Below are positions 1 through 13,400 of a stretch of 64,000 nt of DNA, piece by piece. The notes beneath the pieces were generated by a model, which saw only the letters and a list, made by a program, of their open reading frames with translations, ran no database searches and had not been told where the DNA came from. Positions within the stretch are counted from its first letter, which is position 1, and every line of letters starts with the position of its first letter. The position numbers were made by a program, and so were the translations under genes. Where the stretch lies: contig NC_133897.1 in the NCBI RefSeq assembly GCF_964199755.1, positions 114,647,579 to 114,711,578 on the forward strand, in the 5' to 3' direction. Source of the stretch: Larus michahellis. Taxonomy: Eukaryota > Chordata > Aves > Charadriiformes > Laridae.

Positions 1-310
1 AATGACAGGCTCGATTCCTCCCGGTAGTCAGTGGCCAGCAGCGACTCTCATGTTACATGGAATTACAGGAAGTTTTATTTCTTTTCTGCAAACTTGTAGA
101 AATTTTTTGGAATTCCAGAAAATGCATAAATGACTGATTAGTCAGCTCCTACTTCTGCTGCAATTTCCCTGTGTGTACACAAGCCAAATAGTTGGTCTCT
201 CTGGCTGCATTAAACACAGGCAACCCACAGTCCTGCTCTGTGGGATCACCTGTGTCCTCTGGGGCACCGGTTTGTCCCCATGCCCATGATTGTTCTCCTG
301 GGCAATGGCC

Positions 311-902
311 AGAATCACAGAATCACAGAACCATAGAATGCTTCGGCTTGGAAGGGACCCTAAAGATCATCTAGTTCCAACCCCCCTGCCATGGGCAGGG
401 ACACCTCCCACCAGACCAGGCTGCTCAAAGCCCCATCCAGCCTGGCCTTGAACACTTCCAGGGATGGGGCATCCACAGCTTCCCTGGGCAACCTGTTCCA
501 GTGCCTCACCACCCTCACAGTAAAGAATTGCTTCCTGATATCCAATGTAAATCTACCCTCTTTCAGTTTGAAACCATTACCCTTCGTCCTATCGCTACAC
601 TTCCTGATAAAGAGTCCCTCCCCATCCTTCCTGTAGGCCCCATTTAGGTACTGGAAGGCTGCTAGAAGGTCTCCCTGAAGCCTTCTCTTCTCCAGGCTGA
701 ACAACCCCAACTCTCTCAGCCTGGCCTCATAGCATAGGCCTTCCAGCCCCCTGATCATCTTCATGGCCCTCCTCTGGACCCGCTCCAACAGGTCCATGTC
801 CTTCTTGTGCTGAGGGCTCCAGAGCTGGACACAGTACTCCAGGTGGGGTCTCACCAGAGCGGAGTAGAGGGGCAGAATCACCTCTCTTGACCTGCTGGCC
901 AT
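311..902 (-). mobile_element. CR1 LINE, 5'-truncated 3' end
   Basis: This is the last ~590 bp of a CR1 (chicken repeat 1) non-LTR retrotransposon. Read on the minus strand it encodes the C-terminal part of the reverse transcriptase protein, with the signature [20 protein letters not shown] and later [18 protein letters not shown], in one uninterrupted frame to the stop near 360. The 3' end at 311 shows the CR1 tail of repeated octamer-like units (ATTCTGTGATTCT on the minus strand). Polymerase and endonuclease domains are missing, so it cannot move by itself. The intact frame suggests a fairly recent copy. Confidence 0.93.
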
Positions 903-3900
903 GCTTCCAGAAACCGCTTGCCTCGGGTGTTTGCCCAGTGCTTTGCAGGGAAAGGAGATCTCAGCACATGGACGTGCCCTAGGGCAGGAGTGCACTGACA
1001 GCCCTGTCCTGCTTTATTTACTCATCTGTGCACAGCCTTCTGTGTCTCAGCCTTCTCTTATGGCCAGTGTGGTGACAGATTTGACACCATTTATAAACGC
1101 ATTTGAAGTCATGTGGAGGATATCACTGCAGTGTCAAAAGCGTTCACTATTCTATTATTCATCACTACATTTATGAACAGTCACATCTACATTCATAAAC
1201 ACCCATAAAATAGTCTGTACATGCCTGTTAGCAGTATGGATGTTTGCTAAATGCTACTCATGGTCTGTGGCTTTCTGAATCAAATTGAAAAAAAGTTGGA
1301 ACAGGTTCTCCAAACTGGATGAAGTAGCTTTTAGTATAACTGCTGCCACACCACTTCTCCACAGGTACTCTTTTTCACAGAGCTCTTGAAGGTCATTTTG
1401 TTACATTTAGTGCATCATAAGAAACACCAGTTCTTGGAAAGTAGGAGAGCCTGAATTCTACTGATCTAAAAATCTAATCTGATCTAAAAAGAGGTGTTTC
1501 TTGGCCTGTCTAACAGAAGGAGTCAGATCGTCTAAGTGTCCATCACATGCCTACTCAGCTGGCCTTCGTGCAGAATGCACCACCACTTTCCTTTCCTTCT
1601 TTCTGTCTTTCTTTCACACTACACCACCTCCAGACTTATTTCAGTGCCCGGAGCAGATTCAGTTCAGCTGCCTGTAGTCTATAACCCACAACTCTCTGAA
1701 GCATCCTGTGACCAGGGGCTACGTGTCACTCTGAGATGGGGGAATATCCCCACTTCTCCTGAAGCTGTTGCTGAAATTAACAGGGTTTTCTTAAACATCC
1801 GTGGGTGCACTGAGTCCAAAAAAAAGCATGACTCCATGGTCTGCAGGCATAACTCCCAGTGTCTCCTCCAAAGACTGTTTAAGTGTTTTACCTTTAATGG
1901 GTCGCTGTAGTTACCTATTTTTCTGGAATCTGAAAATGCATAATCTGGCCTTGAAACAAAAGCCAGAGATGACCCTGATGGTCCTGAGATGAGAGAAACA
2001 TTTCCATGGGGTCCTAAGTGTAGTACCTGTAGTTTAGAGACAGGTGGGATTTAAGCTAGACCATTAATTCAGAATTATCAAGTAAGAGTCTTACAGACTC
2101 TCCCTGCTAAATCTGCCAATATGCTGATTTTGATAGACTGTTTTTAAAATAAGTAATTCTCTCCAGGCACTGCTAGTGTGAATGTGTCTATGTCCCGGCT
2201 CCGTGGGGTTCTGCATGCCACAGTAAAGACCAGGCGACTGAACATTATTTATTGCAAAGTTCATTGCTGCTGTGCCAATAATCCTCTTTTTTATTCTAAT
2301 CGCTTAAGGGTGTTTGAAAATGCTGTTGTATCATAAAGTCTTGAGGGGCAAAGCCAGAGGGAAGTTGTAAACTTATTTTAGAAATAAAATCAAACACCAA
2401 ATGATCCAGCTTTCCATGCCTGATTTTGTGTTTAAAATAAATGCATGCTTCTCCAATTGAAAGCACAAGCCCTTTTTATCTCAGTCCTCATGAAATTTGG
2501 TAAATCAGTACTGCAAATCAATGTGACCCAGTGTGAAGGGGCTTGGGTATTTCCATCCAGAGTCCATTACAATAATGATTGCAAAAAAGAACTTAGGAAA
2601 TAACTCAATCAAAGCTGCTGTGGAGCCTTAATCCCAGATCCATGACTCTTACACAAATTTTACTGATATAAGAAGGAACTCTGCATTTACCTTCATATGC
2701 CTGATAAATGATAAAACAGAACCTAATTAAAGCTCCGTAAAACACATACCAGTGTCTCAGTTTGGGATTTATCAGAGACATTATCAAACGAAAGGGCAGA
2801 CGTCCCTCTAGACATTTGAAGACTCAATGCTGACAATTAATAGCTTGACTTTTAAATTTCCAGGCTCTAACTTAAGGAAACATATTGGATGCTTAGCTTC
2901 AAAGGCCTTAAATGAACAAATAAAACTTCTCAAGCGATCAGAAAAGCAATGCATCTAGGTACTATTAGCATGACAGCAATATTTGAAATCCCATGAAATA
3001 ATATGAGTCACCGTACGGTCAGACAAAGGCTGGTGAGATCTGAGTCAAGTTGCAGTTAAAGGGGAGCTAAGGGCATCGCACGGAGCACAGCCTGGAGGCA
3101 GAAGATACAGCCCAGTAGGTGAAAAAAGCACATGAAAAGCAGCTTGCATAAAAATGTTACCTTAAAAGTAATAAAATAGAGCAAATCAGAGGGAAAATAA
3201 GATCTTCAAGCTCAAGTACAGGTGAAAGAAAAAAGAAAGGAGAAGAAAGGTCCACTCATAATCATCATCTTTCTTATTTTATAACCTCTAATGAGAAACT
3301 TTCCAATAGAGAGAATCAAACATGAGTCTGTTCCACACCGGAACATCACAAGAGATTAATTGTGGTGTTCAGCCGTGGGGTTTCAGCACTTTTTGGACAG
3401 TGGGAAGACAGGATATTGTAGTTAATGATTCCACCTGAGGTGGACAGGCAGCACATTCGGCAGCCGTGGAGGTAGGTGGAAGGTGAGCACTGATGCTCTG
3501 ATGTGTGGCCAGGTCAGCTAACAACAAGGCAAGTTTTTTCGAAAAGGCAGAAGATGCCAAGTGGCGCAAAAGGAAGGCGAATGGCAATACCGAAATTTAA
3601 CAATGAAATTAAAACAGGAGGTTGTGATCGGGGTGAGCAGGGCAAGGGGTTGGAATATTTTATTTTTAATCTTACCTTTCTGGTCTGGGGAAGGTGACAA
3701 GCGAGATTTCTGGAGGATTTGAAACAACAGCGCCAGCCTGTGCATTCGTCATGAAAACTTACGAGAGCTCAATAAACTGATGAAAGGCATGCTATGATAT
3801 GGTTGCCTGTGAGATCTGGAGACTAGACCTGGTGACCCATATTGTCTCTTCCCATGCCACAGTCTTAAATCTGACCTCCTCTCCTGGCTGTCTTCAACTC

Positions 3901-5897
3901 CCCACACGTGCAAAAATTCAGGAGCCCCGGTTCACAGGCCGCTGCGTTCACATTATCTTTGGTGCTGATCTACACGTTTTCTGCCTCACTGCATTTCACT
4001 TTTAGTTTATTGGATTTGAACAAATGTAGGCAATCAGAGGAAAATACAATTATGACAGAGTTGCAGCCAGTTGTTTTCCGCATGATAAGAAATCTCATCT
4101 GTAGCCAGGGCTGGGTGCAGACATAACCTGGGCTGGTGAGCTCCGAGCAACGTGCTGGCAGATGCCAGCAGGAGGTTACAGTCTGTTTCTCTCCTTCATC
4201 CATGGAAATGGATTCAGGTTTTCCAAGGCTCGTGAACTTTGCTAAGCCATTTCACGAATCCAGGCTGAACGTACAATGCGTTACAAGTATCTTGAGTCAG
4301 TTTGGCAACCCGAAAATGAATATACACGCACAATCTTCGTGAGGTATATTTAACTGGCAGCCTGGAAACCACCAGTCCTCTATGGGTTTAGACAGGTAAC
4401 ATTTCAGAAATACAGATTTTGGCAGCTTCACTTTAAAAGCCACTGGTGGAATGGAGCAGCAAGAAAAATATTTCTTAATATGCTGTTTTTACCTACCCCT
4501 CAAATGATGGTGTCATGATGCTGGAGTAATATTGGATAATATACGGTGACAAAGGAACAGTGATATTCCCCCACTGATAAGGCAGAGTGAACATTTGTCT
4601 GCAGCCACCTGTTCTTGAACTTCTCTAACTGCACTTTTTCACTGTCTCACTCTGGAGCAAACTATGCAATACAGGTGAAAAGACCTAAGTGCTCTTCCTT
4701 GGGTGGAAACTGATATGGAAATGCTGAACATTGTCTGCTACCTGACATAAATACTGATCTAAAAATACACCACCTTCCCCCCAAACCCTCACTTTACATC
4801 ATAAATGAAGCATAAGCAAACCCTAGAAAGATTGAAGCAGAATGTCTACTGAATTTATGATTAATAAGTATGTCAAGTTTTATAACAGCATCCTTATGTG
4901 GACACAGCTAATGGCCTTAACATTGCTTCCAGAATCAAAATTGAATGCTTGAGCAGACTTAGCCTCAGGAAGGCCCACGGTGATAAGGGAACCATCAGAG
5001 AAAATAGGTGTACGCATTTTTCAACCTGTCAAGTAAAAAAAATCACAGATAATGATAAGTCAAGGATATGCCCTCTCATATATGAGTTATACGAATGTTT
5101 GTGCTGAACGAGGCTGCCTCCTAAACAAGAGGGAAAAGGTGAATGTAAGCAACAGAAAGCTGCACGATTATCCTGTAAATGACACTCACCCAAGAGCAAT
5201 AATTACTCTGAATCAGCATTTAAACAGGGGAAGAGGGAGGGAGTTGTTCTGTGCTGCTCAAAGCTGTTGTAAATTGCTAACCCTGTAAGAAGCGCAGGAA
5301 GAAAGAAATACGCAGGTAGGAGCGTCAAAAAGGAGGCCACAAATTTGGGTTGAGCAACACACAGACTTAGGAATTACCTAGATTTTTGGGAAGGATTTCA
5401 CCTGTCAGTGCTCTCAAAGGCTGTAGAAAACATCTCAGGCCCCAAGGACTGAGCCAGGCTGTAACTGCTGTGGAATAGGAAACTAAACTGGAGGACAACC
5501 TAAGGACCTGCCAATCTGATGCAAGCTTGCCTTCCTCCTGGGCGCCTGCTGCTACCTTGCTGCTAAGACGGGACCGAAGGGACTCTGCACCAGCCAGGTC
5601 TCGTACAGAAATACCCAAATGCCAAATGGATTTTTTTTCTGTTTCTAATTAGCAAAACGACATGTACAGGTATGGACATGGGTAAAATGGAAAGCACCGG
5701 GCATGGCATGTTGTCTTTCAATATTGATAATTGCTGATGTTCTCCTACATTAATCTTCTGGGAAGGACAATAATCGACTAGTTAGAGATGTTATCTGTGT
5801 CAGCCTAAACTCTCCCCAGTAAATGTCATAAACAAAACTTAGCTATTACTACAATGCTTACATGCTTTATTAGTTTTCAAATAAATGCTTTGAATAA

Positions 5898-5955
5898 AAA
5901 AAAAACAAAACACACACACAAAAAAACCCAAAAAACCAAACCAAAACAAAACTCC
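5898..5955 (+). repeat. A-rich simple sequence with a short CA run
   Basis: An A-rich stretch with a (CA)n core (ACACACACACA) and AAACC/AACCAAA units, in non-coding DNA upstream of LAMA1. Confidence 0.7.
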
Positions 5956-8900
5956 AAAATGTTGTAAAGGTAGAAGTCATAAATTAAGGGGAATTCTCCA
6001 TTAGCAGCAGTATACAACCATAACACGTCCTTGCAGAAGTGGTATCTGGATAACTTATTGAGCTATCCAGGCAAACACTGAAAAGCATTGGAATGAGGAC
6101 TGTCATTTGAGTTGTCTATGTGCAGCATATAACATCTGCTGCCAAAATGGTAACCAATTTTGTAGGAGATCCTGTTGCTGTGTAATAAGCACAGCTCTGC
6201 ACCACTGAGTTGTGAGAGTATCAGCTGTGATAGACTAACAGTTTCTCTCTCTTTTCACAGCCTGGCAAACTTTTTTTCCCACTTCGCTCTTATTAGGAAA
6301 GCCTCACTGATTCCCTCTGTGTTTTTATCACAGGAAAGAACCAATGACATCTGACAGTGCTACAGAGAGGAGGCAGTTTCTTCCTAACTAGCTTCTGCGG
6401 GGAGGTTGTACCCTGATGCAGGCAGGTCTGTATTTCTTCCACTACTATGCATACAGCTTGTAGAAAATATAAATTATTACTATTACAGCTCTCTTTTTTT
6501 AAAAAAAAAAAAGGAAATAGTATTAGGCAAGACGATAATCCCCAGCCTCTTCCTGATGTGCTCCCTGGGGAGTCCTTCTCGAGCCCCCCATACGACCATA
6601 ATTTCCCCTGCACAGCTCAGCTGAGGCGTAGGCTTTGGCAGGACCACGTCTGCCACGGCAGAGCTCCAGCTCCTGCTCTGCGCTGACTTGAAGGCGAGAG
6701 CAGCCCCTGATGAAGACTCACTTCCTGAGGCATACAGGCAATTTGGAGGCTTCCAATACAAGTGCCGACAGAGGAGCTTTGTTTCAGACATGACGAATAC
6801 ACGTGATAAGGCAACAGAGTGAAAAAAAGTTTTTTAAAATAAAAAAAAAAAATAGTGCTAAGTATTACTATGACCTCTGGTTATGTCTCTTTGTAGGTGG
6901 CCACTATTTTCATAAGGTATAGAGCTACACTGTATATTTCCGGCACAATTATGAAAATTCTTATATTCTAGAATTAAATAAAATTTTTATGCAATCCATT
7001 ACCTTTAGATAATTTGAGAACACCTGTGACTGTGTGAAGGTATTTTGTATTCTGGGGCCTTAACCAGCCAAAAACGTTTTCTAAACAACAGGCCAAATTC
7101 AGAATCAATGTCAGTCAATGTTGTTTATTTTGGAAGTTGCACCTGTTAATTCTCAGCTGGAACGTGACCCTCTGGCTTTGCATCTTAAACTTTCACACTT
7201 ATCTCAAAGCCAAAAATGGGGGAGCCCTCTTAAAGACTCTTACAATCACACCATTGCATCCCTTCCATACTTCTGACACTTAGGAAGAGCTCTGTCTACT
7301 GATTAATAGAAAACTATGCCTGAACAGATAATTTCCTTCTATTTAAACTCTCTGTTGACATTTTAGTGGCAAATAATTGTACCACATCCATTGAATTTGT
7401 TCCGTTGTTGTGGCAGTTAAGACAGAAATGTGTGAGTCTCTGCAGCTTCATTGAACAGAGATATGCACACACTGCTGACGTTATTAAGTGTACATGATAT
7501 AATTTATTAACCGAAAGCCCATTAGTTCCTGAGAAAAGCTAGGAAAAGGAGTCACAGTATAAATATTTAAAGTATTAATTCAAAGACTTTTAAGGAACAT
7601 GCAGATGACACCGGAGTACAGGAACCAGGCTTTGTGTAAAGCTTGCCACTGCGAGATTTGTTTGTGAGATTTCTCCTCTCTAAACCACTGAGCATCCTAG
7701 TAGAGCATAAAGGGGCCATTGAAACCCTTCATCACTTATACAGGAATAGGCACTTAAATATACCAAAACATGTACAGTTCAGTAGTTGTGATTTTATTGA
7801 TTGCCTCAAATGATTATGTGATTAAAATATGACAATGATGTGTGTCTTCAGGAAATATTCAATATTCAGTAAGACTTGAAGCCAGTTATAACACTGTGGC
7901 ACGTTGTATCTTTTTATTCAGACAGATGTTGAAACTGGGATCTTCAGCATCACTTAGGGGCTTGGGCATTGCCCACCACTGGTTCTGACTGTGTTTCTTG
8001 CTCTTCCGTCTGGACTGGGACAGCCTGAGAAGCACAGCCTTTTTTTTTAAAAAAAAAGCTAAAAATCCATAGCATGTACGTACTTTGCTGTTTGCAAAAC
8101 AGGTGATGCCATTTGGAAATATAGAAATAAAATGCTCAGCTCTCTGCAAATGAAAGGTGTTGAGTGGGTGCGCTCTGGCCAGAGGGGGGCATTCAGCTTC
8201 ACAAGCAGCATCTGTCCTGCCTTTAAATCATGTCCCGAGTACAGCTGCCTTTTCTTCCTCTGCCTCTGGAGGTGAAGAAGGCAGAGAGAGAGCAGGTAGT
8301 GCAGACATGCTCTGCCCAGTGGCACAGACGTGGTTGGGAAGCTGGTAGCTGGGGGCAGAGCTGTTGGATACTTCTTGTGACCTAGAGCCTTTATTTCGGA
8401 GGTGTTACTCCTGCTTTAGCTGTGCAGCTCCCAGTTTACCTGCCCTGTACATGTCACACTGGTGGATTCCACTTTGGTTTTAAATCAAATGCATTTCTGC
8501 GTCCCCGGCATTTCTGCAAGAAGAGTTTAGTTGGTGTATGGCTACCACAATCCTGTACGCTAACCCCCGCATCGAGTCCCTGGCCATTTGCTACCTCTGC
8601 CCTCTGAAATCTCATCCATAAAATAGAAATTTGTGGCGTTGGCTTTTCAGAGAACAGGGGGAATCAGGATAGCAGAAATATGAATGCTCCAAACCCATTT
8701 CCTCACAGTGCCTCAGTCCCGATTCAGAAAGATCACTTTTAGAGATAAAAGGATAATTCAATCATCATTTAGTTTCTCTTCCTCTGAGAATCCCAGCCAG
8801 GAATGATTTATTGAAAATTGTCATGATAGCTGTTATGTTTCAGACATTCTTGGAAAGGCTCTTTCACAACGCATAGCCAATTCGCATGGGCATGAAAATT

Positions 8901-10377
8901 AACTTTATTCTAAAGACAGGTGTTTTAAAATATGTATTAGAGAAAAAAAAAGACATTTGAATTTGAACTGAACAGCTATTAGCTTCCCTAGATAGTCTTT
9001 TTTAGTAACTACTGTCTATTAATTATTTACTGCCAGCAAAAGATTTAATCTCAAGCAAAATTCTTTGGCTTTTGTTGGCTTTGCTGCAGTCACGGCTGCA
9101 AATTCTGGCATGTGGTCATTCCAAATTCCAGGCTCAGTTATTCACTTTTTTTTTTTTCCCCTCTGGTAAAGTTCACACTGACTTTAATGAGAGATTTTCT
9201 TCAGGAAGGGATGTGGAATTTGTTGTTTTGTCAGTATTACACAATATAACACAAAATACATAAAAGTAAAACCCGTTACCTTGGCAAAGCAATTAAACCC
9301 ATGAACTTTGAAGGCGTCCTACTTGTCAAATGCTGATAAGCTATAGTTCTGTATGGTGTCAGGAGGAATTCAATATCAGAAATTTTGAGGGAGTAAAAGG
9401 CTCCACGGAAGTTTTCTGTCTGTTTTTCAGAGATGAGGCTGGTGTGGCATTTAGATGAAGGAAAAGATAGATTTTATGTCCTTAAATGTAGTGAAATGCT
9501 ACAGTCAAGAAGTACCCACTGTACTTGCATTCAGCCTTGCATATGAGCTCCTGCACCCACCCGCACCCCTCTCCCACCCACCCACCCTTCTGCAGCCTTC
9601 TCTGGACTCTGCTTCTGACATGAAACGCCCTCAGGGGAACAGTGTGTGAAATAAGCCTGATACTGTCGATTTTCGGGCACCATATTCAAGATGAGGACGT
9701 TCACGCAGCCGGTAAGTTACATAAAGCAGGTGAAAAATAAGCGTGTAAAACTCCTGCTTTATGAAATAAGCTAACGCTAAACTGTTCAGGAGCAGGAAAA
9801 CTCCCCTGCAGACAGCCTGTCTCATCATTTTTTCCATCAGAGTGACTGTTTTGTCTGCCTGAAGCACCCAGAGTTGGGCAGCCTCCGGCCGGGGACCGTC
9901 AGCAACAAAGCCCCGGTCTCAGGAAAACTGAACCTGGGGTTGCGGATTTGCTTTGTGAAAGGTGTGAAAAATGCGAGGAGAAGAAAAAAAAAAAAAAAGT
10001 TACCAGTAAAGAGGCAGCTGGTGGGCTCTGCTTTGCGAATACAGGTTGCAGTGATTTCCTTAGCACAGCCGAAGCGGGTGTCAGGAGGAAAGGAGTTAAA
10101 GGTTTTGACTTGCAGTTTCACAGTGCCATCCAGTGGCTGTTTTAAATGGCTGCAGAATGAAGTCAGGGAAGCTTGGAGCTTACTGAACATTTCTGTCCGC
10201 AGTCAGATTTTTCAGATTTGAACGAAACAGAACAAAGGTCTTGAGAGTGAAATTCCATTCAATTAATTAACTGTAGTTTATATTTGTTGTTTTTAATAAT
10301 TAACTTCTTATTGCAAGTGTTTACTCTTCAATATGCTTTAAGTACTTCTCTACTTTTAAAACAAACACGTTATTTGT

Positions 10378-10403
10378 ATTAGTATCAAAAATTTGATACT
10401 AAT
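10378..10403. repeat. Perfect inverted repeat, 12-bp arms, 2-bp spacer
   Basis: ATTAGTATCAAA, then AA, then its exact reverse complement TTTGATACTAAT. It lies in AT-rich non-coding DNA 8 kb upstream of LAMA1. No factor is identified. Confidence 0.85.
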
Positions 10404-13400
10404 TTGATTTGATTTTTAACCAAATAAAGTATCGCATAAGAACACAATCCACCAAGGCACAGCCCCATCACAAAGAACTTAGCAGTGTCTGAAAAATGAA
10501 CTGGTGCTAAAAAAAATCTTATTAGGAAATCCTTAACATACGTGTTAGTGATTTGGTTTGGGATTTATAGTTTAGTTTTTTCCTCCTGTGTTTGTGGCTT
10601 CATTGTCATGTCAATTAATTGAATCTTATACTGTTTGTGTCATCAGCTTAGAGTTTATAGAGTAGTTTGGAAATGTTGTAATATAAAGTATTCACCGAAA
10701 ATCACTGTGTAAACTCTATGTGCTGACCTGTTTATTTTATAATTGGCTCGGTTTCAGTCACTCTTTGACAGAGCAGCTTTCAATCTTGTGTAGTTCCTGA
10801 TATTTCATCAAAAATCCTACACCAGTAATAGCTATTTTTCCTGTTCCTTGCTAGTATTTATAAAAGAATATTTGAAGTAAAAAAAAAAATAAAAATGTAT
10901 ATATATGTGTTTGCTTGGTTGTATTGTGCATGCGATACCAGTCAGGGTTTGTTGTTTTTTTTTTTTGCCCTGCTTTTACAAATGAGAAAACCTGAAAAAA
11001 CAAGAAGGCGCTGGTTTCATGGGCGGCTGAAGATGAGATACAAAGGTTATCTTCAGGTTGATGGAGCCCCTTACCAGAGAGGTGCACATTCCTGGGAGAA
11101 CCTGTGGCGGGGTCACCTCGGGCTGCAGGACAGTGGAAGGGGAAGGGGAAGGAGACGAGAGTTTCTGCAGATGGGGAAGAATTTTAATTGCCACTCGAAG
11201 GACGACGCCCCTGCCCGCTTCCTGCAGATGATGAGAAACGTGCAGGAAGGAATACAGGAATGGTAAATCCAGCGCTGCGGTGTCGCTGCAGATAACCATG
11301 GACTAAAGATTGAGAATGTTTTCATTTGTTTAAACGCAGGCATTTCTTCACTGAAGTCAAAGACGAGCTAGAGAGCTCACCTCCTAAGCTCTCCCCTCCT
11401 CAAACTGATTAGCTTTGCTTCTCGTTCTCCAAAACAAACCTCTAATTAGCAATGGAGTTTACACAGAAACACTACCTTAGTAAATACAGCCTGACAATCC
11501 ATCAATCATGTGTAGAATATTTACGTTGACACAGTTGTCTCTCCTTGCTATGCAATTCAGATTCTAAACATTTCCAGTATCTCATGAATTTTTAATCATA
11601 ATTCTTTTTAAAGTGGAGCTGATACCTTGCTAGATATTAAAAAATGTTAGACGGCGGCTTCGCTGGTGAGCGTTTGTTTACAACGCACAAAAGAGACAGC
11701 AAATGCGACTGTCAGGTTCGGTAGCATTTAATACTGACTTTGCACTGTAGATAGCTACATAAGTAGAACGGGAATCAGAAAATAAGTTCTAGTCAGTGCA
11801 ATTTAACTTAACAATAATTAAAATATGATTGCCTGATAAACTTTGTCCTTTTGGCCATATTGATTGATTTATGAATTAATAGGGCATCTGATTTCCTCTG
11901 TTTTCCAAGTCAGGCTATTCTTTCAATGTAACTTAAAGACCGATTCCATAACTACCTGTAGTTAGTTCAATCTTAGTGTATTTAACTAAAAAATCATACA
12001 CTTCAAATAATGCAGAGTTAATTTTAAAGATAAGATGTTATGCATGAACTCTGCTTCCATTCTATCTGTTAATGGTAACTTTTGAGTAGCGGAAGATCTC
12101 TCTCAATAGCATTAGCAAGGTGAAACACAGTGATTTCCAGACTACACTGTCCTTTTTTAATCCACTTATCAAAATTCTGTTGAAACACATGTAAGGATAC
12201 CCATCAGATAGTAGGTAGGCACATTCACCTGCGTTTATAGACAGGAAGAATTAGTGCTGGTTTTGAAATGATGCTCCCTGAACCTCACATTAGGACACTC
12301 CTACTGTTCCTCAAATTAGGAACCTGACATAGTATCTGGATTATTATTTTTTAAATGGCTTCTAGTTTCAATCTTAGGCAGGGCTAATTTGTTGAAAATT
12401 GGAAGTGATAAATTATTCAGTTTGCTAATAATGGCTTTCCAGATAGGTGTAAGGCACTTTCTTGCAATAGCAGGAATGGCAGTTAAGATTAAAAAATAGC
12501 TCGCATTATGCACATATTTCCTCCCACATTAATAAAGTTAAATCGCTGCTTGAATTGGATTCTATGGCAAATTTCTATAACAGAAGCTTAAAGCTGACAT
12601 TAAATGAGTGTTTAAGTGTATAAATAAATGACTTTATTTTAAAAGCTACAGAAGACAACTGGAGATGTTCATTGTTCCACTGGTTGGACTAAGGTCATGT
12701 ATTTAAGCTCTTGGCTTTCATCTTCTGCTTTCTCAAAGTTTTGTTTCTTGCATTATCTGTAAGTATTCTACAAAAAAAAAAAAAGGTAATGAAATCTTAT
12801 TAATCTCACATCAAGATGCCTTCTTTTAACGCAGATTTTGCATAGGCAGGTGTATGTCTCTGGGCAGCAAAATCTCAGCACTTGCTGTTAAAAGCTCAAC
12901 CACCGGAACAACACTGATGTCCTACAGATCTTTTCCCAACTGCATACCCGACCACACTTGAGAAGAAATGCAAATTCACTGAAGAAAAGATCAGAGGGTA
13001 TGATTAACTGATTAACTCCTATTTAATATGTTTTGCAAAATAATAAAGGAAAAATTAGTCACAAACTTTAATCTGCTCTCACAAATTAACTGTGGTTTAA
13101 AAGTATGAGCTACATTATTTTATAAATTCTCTACCCATTGAGAACTATCTGAGATGTTAAAAGCACAAGTTAAATGCCATTCAACTTGCACGTCTCGGTG
13201 AGGGCCAAGTTATATTCTCTCCTCTTCCTAATAGAAATTTGGAAGTGATGGGTTTGGATCCTTCAGGTCCCACAAGTCTTTCCCACAAGCCCAAGATCAG
13301 TTTGGAGATGATCAGCAGGATTTTTGCTGCTGTTAACACTTGTTCTTCATGTTACCGATCTCTGACATGAATTAACTGTGGCTGTTCCTTTGCCTGCATG

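Noticed and set aside
1536..1910. 124-codon open frame near 1.5 kb
   Set aside because: No family motif, poor start context and chance-level length for this sequence size.
10895..11266. 123-codon open frame near 11 kb, rich in basic residues
   Set aside because: No recognisable domain, low-complexity middle (GRGRGRRR from a GGAAGG run), and no splice or homology support.
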